Assembly: GCA_949316235.1 (NCBI GenBank)
Contig: OX438749.1
Location: 20,910,414-20,974,413, forward strand
DNA from: Oegoconia quadripuncta
Lineage: Eukaryota > Arthropoda > Insecta > Lepidoptera > Autostichidae
Reading direction: 5' to 3'
Length of the DNA stretch: 64,000 nucleotides
Shown here: positions 59,753 through 64,000 of the stretch, one piece after another
Numbering within the stretch: position 1 is the stretch's first letter
Layout: each line of letters opens with the position of its first letter
Program-made: the position numbers and the translations under genes
Notes under the pieces: generated by a model
The model's input: only the letters and a program-made list of their open reading frames with translations
Database searches by the model: none
Told to the model about the DNA's origin: nothing

Positions 59753-60230
59753 TTTATTTATTCGTAAAACCAACAGCTGCAATAACCCTAATGGAAACTA
59801 TTATAGGAAACAGAGAGCCATTTACAGGTCCTCACAAATAGAAATACATTATATAATTCAATAACATGCATTATCACACTTGTACATTTTTTGCCCTTGC
59901 GGTACCTACATATACCAGATTAAATCATCGTCAAAAAAAAAAAAAAAACAAAGGAAAAACAATTGATTCATAAATTAAATTAAGCCATCAAAGAATTGTT
60001 GATTTAATTGACGCCTCGCTGACATAAAACTAGTGTTAAAAAGATCTAGATCAAACTTCTTAGACAATTTATTAAAATTGTTGCTCGCACGCCACAGAAA
60101 GGTGTTTTTTTCTGTAGTCGGAGGGAGAGAAATGAGATCATTGTGCCTAAGTGATATAGCAGGAGGTCGGAGACAGATTTGGGAAAGAAGTTCTGGACAA
60201 TCAATCGACCCAGAAGCAATTTTCAATAGG
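59753..60230 (-). mobile_element. non-LTR LINE 3' part
   Basis: The minus strand encodes PELLSQICLRPPAISLRHND, then LWRASNNFNKLSKKFDLDLF, ending RRQLNQQFFDGLI and a stop at 59975. The 3' UTR 59753-59895 is repeated almost exactly at 61946-62083. Confidence 0.68.
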
Positions 60231-60933
60231 AAAATTTCTAGGAATTATTGTGTCTGAGTAATCTAGCCACGCAGTGACTAATTTAAACTAGCAATACGAT
60301 TTTTCAGCACTATGATGAGTTTACTATAACTCTTATCAAATAGACATTACGATTAACTTTCATACTTTCATATTTTATTGTTTATATAGTCATGTTAACA
60401 TTGGTGTGCGACCTCTGACTGTTCTATTGTTATTTTTTAATGTTAGACTGACTACTTAAGCTATTTTATTATTGGTATGTCGACATAAAGTTCCGTGAAG
60501 GAGATCCGTAAAGGGCACGCCTCTGACGTTAATTATGTGTGTGTGCGAGCAATGTTTGATGGAAATTGGATAAGCCATTCGTATGTAGTTTTCAACGTAT
60601 TTATTTCAATGATATAACCCAATGACTTGGGAGTTTTCAATTAGATGCCTGGATATAAATATATCCAAACTTTTTGCTCTAGAATTCGCAATCCTCCCAA
60701 TGACAGCCCTGTCTTTGAGTGCTTATCTAATATTAATTTCACTTCGATCAGCTCGCTAATGGCAACCCTGCAAATTGCGGAGTTAATATTTTTTTTAGAT
60801 TATTTTTAATTTGTTTATCGACATTTTTTGGGAGAGGCTTTTTGGTGGAGGAAAGAGGGCACGGATTTATTGACAATTGGTAAATAATAATATGCCATAA
60901 TATTTATGCTTACTAAGATGATTTACTTATATG
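60231..60933. other. unrecognised sequence
   Basis: No gene or named repeat supported. Confidence 0.4.
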
Positions 60934-61080
60934 ACGGCCGATTGGTGTAGATAGTGGATAGTGACCTTGTCTGCGAAACCAACGGTTGCGGGTTCGAATC
61001 CCGCGTAAGGTAAAAGTCGTGTGATGAATACGAAGAACGAAATTATTATTTTTCGAACGAATTATTCCCGAGTCATGGAT
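60934..61080 (+). mobile_element. tRNA-derived SINE family B2
   Basis: gccgattggtgtagatagtg and ggttgcgggttcgaatcccg; a duplicated tag in box A region separates it from a real tRNA. Confidence 0.8.
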
Positions 61081-61082
61081 CT

Positions 61083-61300
61083 AATCTAACTAATATTATA
61101 AATGCAAAAGTTGGGATGTTTGTAAATTTATTTGTTTGTTGCTCTGCTCAATCACGGCGTAACGCATAAACGGATTTGGATGAAATTTGGTATGTAGGTA
61201 GAACATACCTTGGTTTTTTATCCCGAAAAAGTGAGTTAGTTCCTGTCGGATAAACAAGTTAAACATAGCCGTGATAAAGTAATTCCACAGATAGACGGAC
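61083..61300 (+). mobile_element. RTE-tail repeat
   Basis: ctaatattataaatgcaaaa, caatcacggcgtaacgcata, tcccgaaaaagtgagttagt. Confidence 0.75.
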
Positions 61301-61462
61301 AACAAAATAATTCTTTATAGATTTCTTTTTTACCTTTTCAGAGGGTTTGTTCCGTCCAATGTCGTCCTCATTTGATAAATTAAGATTTATTTTTAAATAC
61401 AGCATTAGTGAAAGATATTGCTCTGACCTGCACTCGAAACGCCTAAAAGTTAATTTTGTAGA

Positions 61463-61615
61463 TAACTAGCTGTCCGCCCGCGGCCTCGCCTGCTTTAGAA
61501 TAACTATATCGCGGATATGTTTATTTAATTTCATCCAAATCCGTTCATCCGTTTACCCGTGATTGAGCAACAAACAAAAAAACATCCAAACTTTCGTATT
61601 TATAATATTAGATAG
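61463..61615 (-). mobile_element. RTE-tail repeat, internally deleted
   Basis: ctagctgtccgcccgcggcc ... tcatccaaatccgttcatcc ... atttataatattagatagat. Confidence 0.75.
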
Positions 61616-61829
61616 ATACCTAAATTGCTCTAATTGCGGTTATTTTCGAGTATTTAAAAATTATTGATAACAGTGGCCACTTATTTCAATAATCGTGAAT
61701 TCTGGAATGTAGCCGTTTACAAAAGTTTTGTCATTAAATGGGGTTTATTTATTAAAAAACCTTAGTACCATTTAGAAGTATAAGATATTATTAGTAAGTG
61801 GATACTTATAATAAATTGTAATGGTTATT

Positions 61830-62085
61830 CAATCAATCAATCAAATGCTCTTTATTGCACAATTAACAAAAGCTACATGAAGATTACAGCGTACATCATT
61901 AATCGCACAAAACGGCGGCCTTATTCGCACAATTTTTTTTTATTTATTCGCAAAACCAACAGCTGCAATAACACTAATAGAAACTATTATAGGAAACAGA
62001 GAGCCATTTACAGGTCCTCACAAACAGAAATACATTATATAATTCAATAACATGCATTATCATCACACTTGTACTTTTTTTCCCT
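61830..62085 (-). mobile_element. two adjoining LINE 3' tails
   Basis: 61835-61925 (aatgctctttattgcacaat) and 61946-62083, the latter a second copy of the 3' UTR at 59753-59895. Confidence 0.65.
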
Positions 62086-62799
62086 CGCAATTTTTTTTTT
62101 TTTTATTTTTTTTTTATTGCGGTTCAAAAAACTGGACACAAGTCACAATATTTTTAGTCTTACCCAACATTACGACATAATTGATTGAATGTATCCTACT
62201 TGATGTGAACACAGCATGCACACATTTAAACAGTCTCAATACCTACTTAAGAATAAAATAGGCTATTAACTAAATCACTAAAACGATACAAAAAGACCTA
62301 TTTATAATTGTTGTACAAAATGATGTATATGTATTAAGGATGATTAATCCTTAATACATATACAACCATAGATAACTTTCTTAGTGGAGGCGATTGTGCC
62401 TGTTATTGTTAAATTTGTTAAATAATGCCCTTGTTATAGAACATATCCACTTATTCAAATAAAAAATATGAATTCATTAACCCAAAATAGGTACGTACTT
62501 GTATTACAACATGCGTCCGTTCCGTAACCATTTTAATAGCAATTAATTTATTTATAGTTCAGAGGAGGCGGCCACGGCTACCAGGAGGGAGTAAGTCAGA
62601 GGAGTTAGCAAGAAGCAATTTAGGTAAGCCTTATACTTATCGTAATTTGACTTGACTTAACACAAGCGTTAAGTGCTGTCAGTCGAACAGTTAAGTGTTT
62701 AGTGATTTCAACTTAGTGCTTTCTTATTTCATGTACTTTATATTGCTGTTGAATTGCGTGTCATTGTGGGTAGTCAGTCATTGCAAAGAGTGGCGATCC
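62086..62799. other. unrecognised sequence
   Basis: 62090-62115 is T-rich. 62318-62360 holds an inverted pair (gtatatgtattaaggatgat / atccttaatacatatac). 62560-62630 shows two splice-like pairs, noted under findings. No gene established. Confidence 0.4.
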
Positions 62800-62890
62800 A
62801 CAATAGCGTATTGCTGATTTATGGGAGCGAATATTGGGTAAGAAGAAGACGCATGAGAGCAGAATCAACGCAGTAGAAATGCGTTCACTG
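62800..62890 (+). mobile_element. LINE ORF2 scrap
   Basis: gtattgctgatttatgggag and gcagaatcaacgcagtagaa: the same ORF2 segment (VLLIYGSEYWVR) as 41191-41430. Confidence 0.65.
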
Positions 62891-62897
62891 TATAATA

Positions 62898-63180
62898 TTG
62901 GGTCTTTACCTATGAAATTGGGAGTTTTTTTTTCTTCGTGAGTCATATTCCTGCGATTTTCAAAGCTATATCCAAATTTGTTTTTTATTTGAAAACGGAA
63001 TATTATTTCAAGGTTTCGCGTGAAATATTTTTTAATTTCTGGGCTAAATCACATAATAAAAAAAATTTGAACAGAGCTCTTTCCATGTGCTTCCCATAAT
63101 CATTCCTTAGAATCGCTGAAACTTTTATAAAGCGGTTGCTTTTAAAAATTAACTATGCCTGTACTTAACTAATAAAAGGT
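62898..63180. mobile_element. MITE of the 22863 family, truncated
   Basis: Begins ttgggtctttacctatgaaa and follows the 22863-23282 element in reverse; the far TIR is missing. TA precedes the intact end. Confidence 0.8.
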
Positions 63181-63550
63181 ATACAAGTAACCAATAAAGG
63201 TAAACGATCATTTATAAAAATTCATTATAATGCCGTGAAATTATGCCCTGATCTGAAATTGTAAAATATTTATATTAATAAAGGCAGTTATGAAATCTGC
63301 GTATGCTTGTTTGTGGCGTGGCAGTAAACACATTGGTGAACAGATGGCCATGGTACGTGAGTAACAGGGCTTCTGGTCACGTAGGGATGCCTATGGTAAC
63401 TATAGACTTAGGCTGACGGTTAGGTTATTATACTTTAGAGCCTAAAATAATTACTCTATGGCTCAAGACGAATCCAATGACACCTCTTTTCTTCAAATTG
63501 GATGAGTAGTTCTGAAGTATCCTGAATTAAAAGAAATGTCGTGCTGGTTT
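63181..63550. other. unrecognised sequence
   Basis: No gene or named repeat supported. Confidence 0.4.
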
Positions 63551-63883
63551 TTTTTTTTTTTTTATGCACGACGGGTTCGTACTTGACCCCAATCACACCT
63601 GATGTTAAGTGAAGATGAGGTCGAAGGTGGTAACGTACTGACCCGGAAACCCCAACACATTTGGGGACTGGCTATCTTATCTCTGACAACCGGAACACAA
63701 CAATGCTATCAACATTGCTGCTTGGCGGCAGATTTAGATATGATGGTGGTAGCTAGCCAGGCGGACATTTAAAATGCCCTACCACCAACCAAACCGAGTA
63801 CTTAAATATGTACCCCGCTGGGGATCGAACCCGCGACCTCCGAATCGTAAACCCAATGTTGTTTACATTGAGCCACGGAGGCG
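63551..63883 (-). mobile_element. tRNA-derived SINE family A, full length
   Basis: The cleanest copy: T-run at 63550-63563, the whole body, and the head ending gagccacggaggcgg. Useful as the family reference. Confidence 0.92.
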
Positions 63884-64000
63884 GAGGGTTTTTACATTTC
63901 GAGTCAACATGGTGCCCATGGGTACCATATCGTATATTTTTATAGCCTATGACATTCGTGACTTTATAACTAATTCCACGACACCTCATTTATCACAATC

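Noticed and set aside
1..64000. CRISPR arrays, operons, rRNA genes, phage or bacterial genes
   Set aside because: None seen. Tandem arrays present are minisatellites or transposon-internal, and the gene is intron-rich.

Overview
The window is eukaryotic nuclear DNA, most likely from a moth or butterfly (Lepidoptera). It is AT-rich, its one recognisable gene is split by GT-AG introns, and it is crowded with repeat types I associate with lepidopteran genomes: tRNA-derived and 5S-rRNA-derived SINEs, RTE, CR1/L2-like and R1/I-like non-LTR fragments, and MITEs. The taxon is my inference; no species-specific marker is visible. Nothing here is prokaryotic: there are no operons, CRISPR arrays or phage genes. 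|| The one cellular gene that can be built from the sequence is an androglobin orthologue (Adgb) on the + strand. It runs from 5200, where the window already sits inside the calpain-like domain, to a stop codon at 33468-33470, with a polyadenylation signal near 33665. I placed 23 coding exons, all with GT donors and AG acceptors, whose phases agree from end to end. They give 3938 coding bases, about 1311 residues. Order of parts: end of a calpain-like domain (exons 1-2), a calpain-C2L-like/linker stretch (exons 3-8), the C-to-H part of a circularly permuted globin (exons 9-10), an IQ motif (exon 11), a probable globin A-B segment (exon 12), a conserved C-terminal region with a His-rich patch (exons 13-22), and a Lys/Glu/Gln-rich helical tail (exon 23). 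The 5' exons of the gene were not found in 1-5199 and probably lie to the left. || Layout: 1-5199, repeats and unrecognised DNA (probably an upstream intron). 5200-33470, Adgb with introns full of elements; the most distinctive is a 1166-bp TA-flanked inverted-repeat element at 7791-8956. 33471-35600, gene end followed by a decayed non-LTR element with a restriction-like endonuclease-type C-terminus. 35600-64000, gene-poor repeat territory: 5S-SINE/LINE composites, two copies of a 40-bp-TIR palindromic MITE, an 875-bp direct duplication at 48967-50797, long CA/GT microsatellites, and many small inverted-repeat elements. No second gene is convincing; a possible minus-strand terminal exon at 46891-46986 is recorded at low confidence. 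|| All calls come from reading the sequence; no alignment or database search was run.
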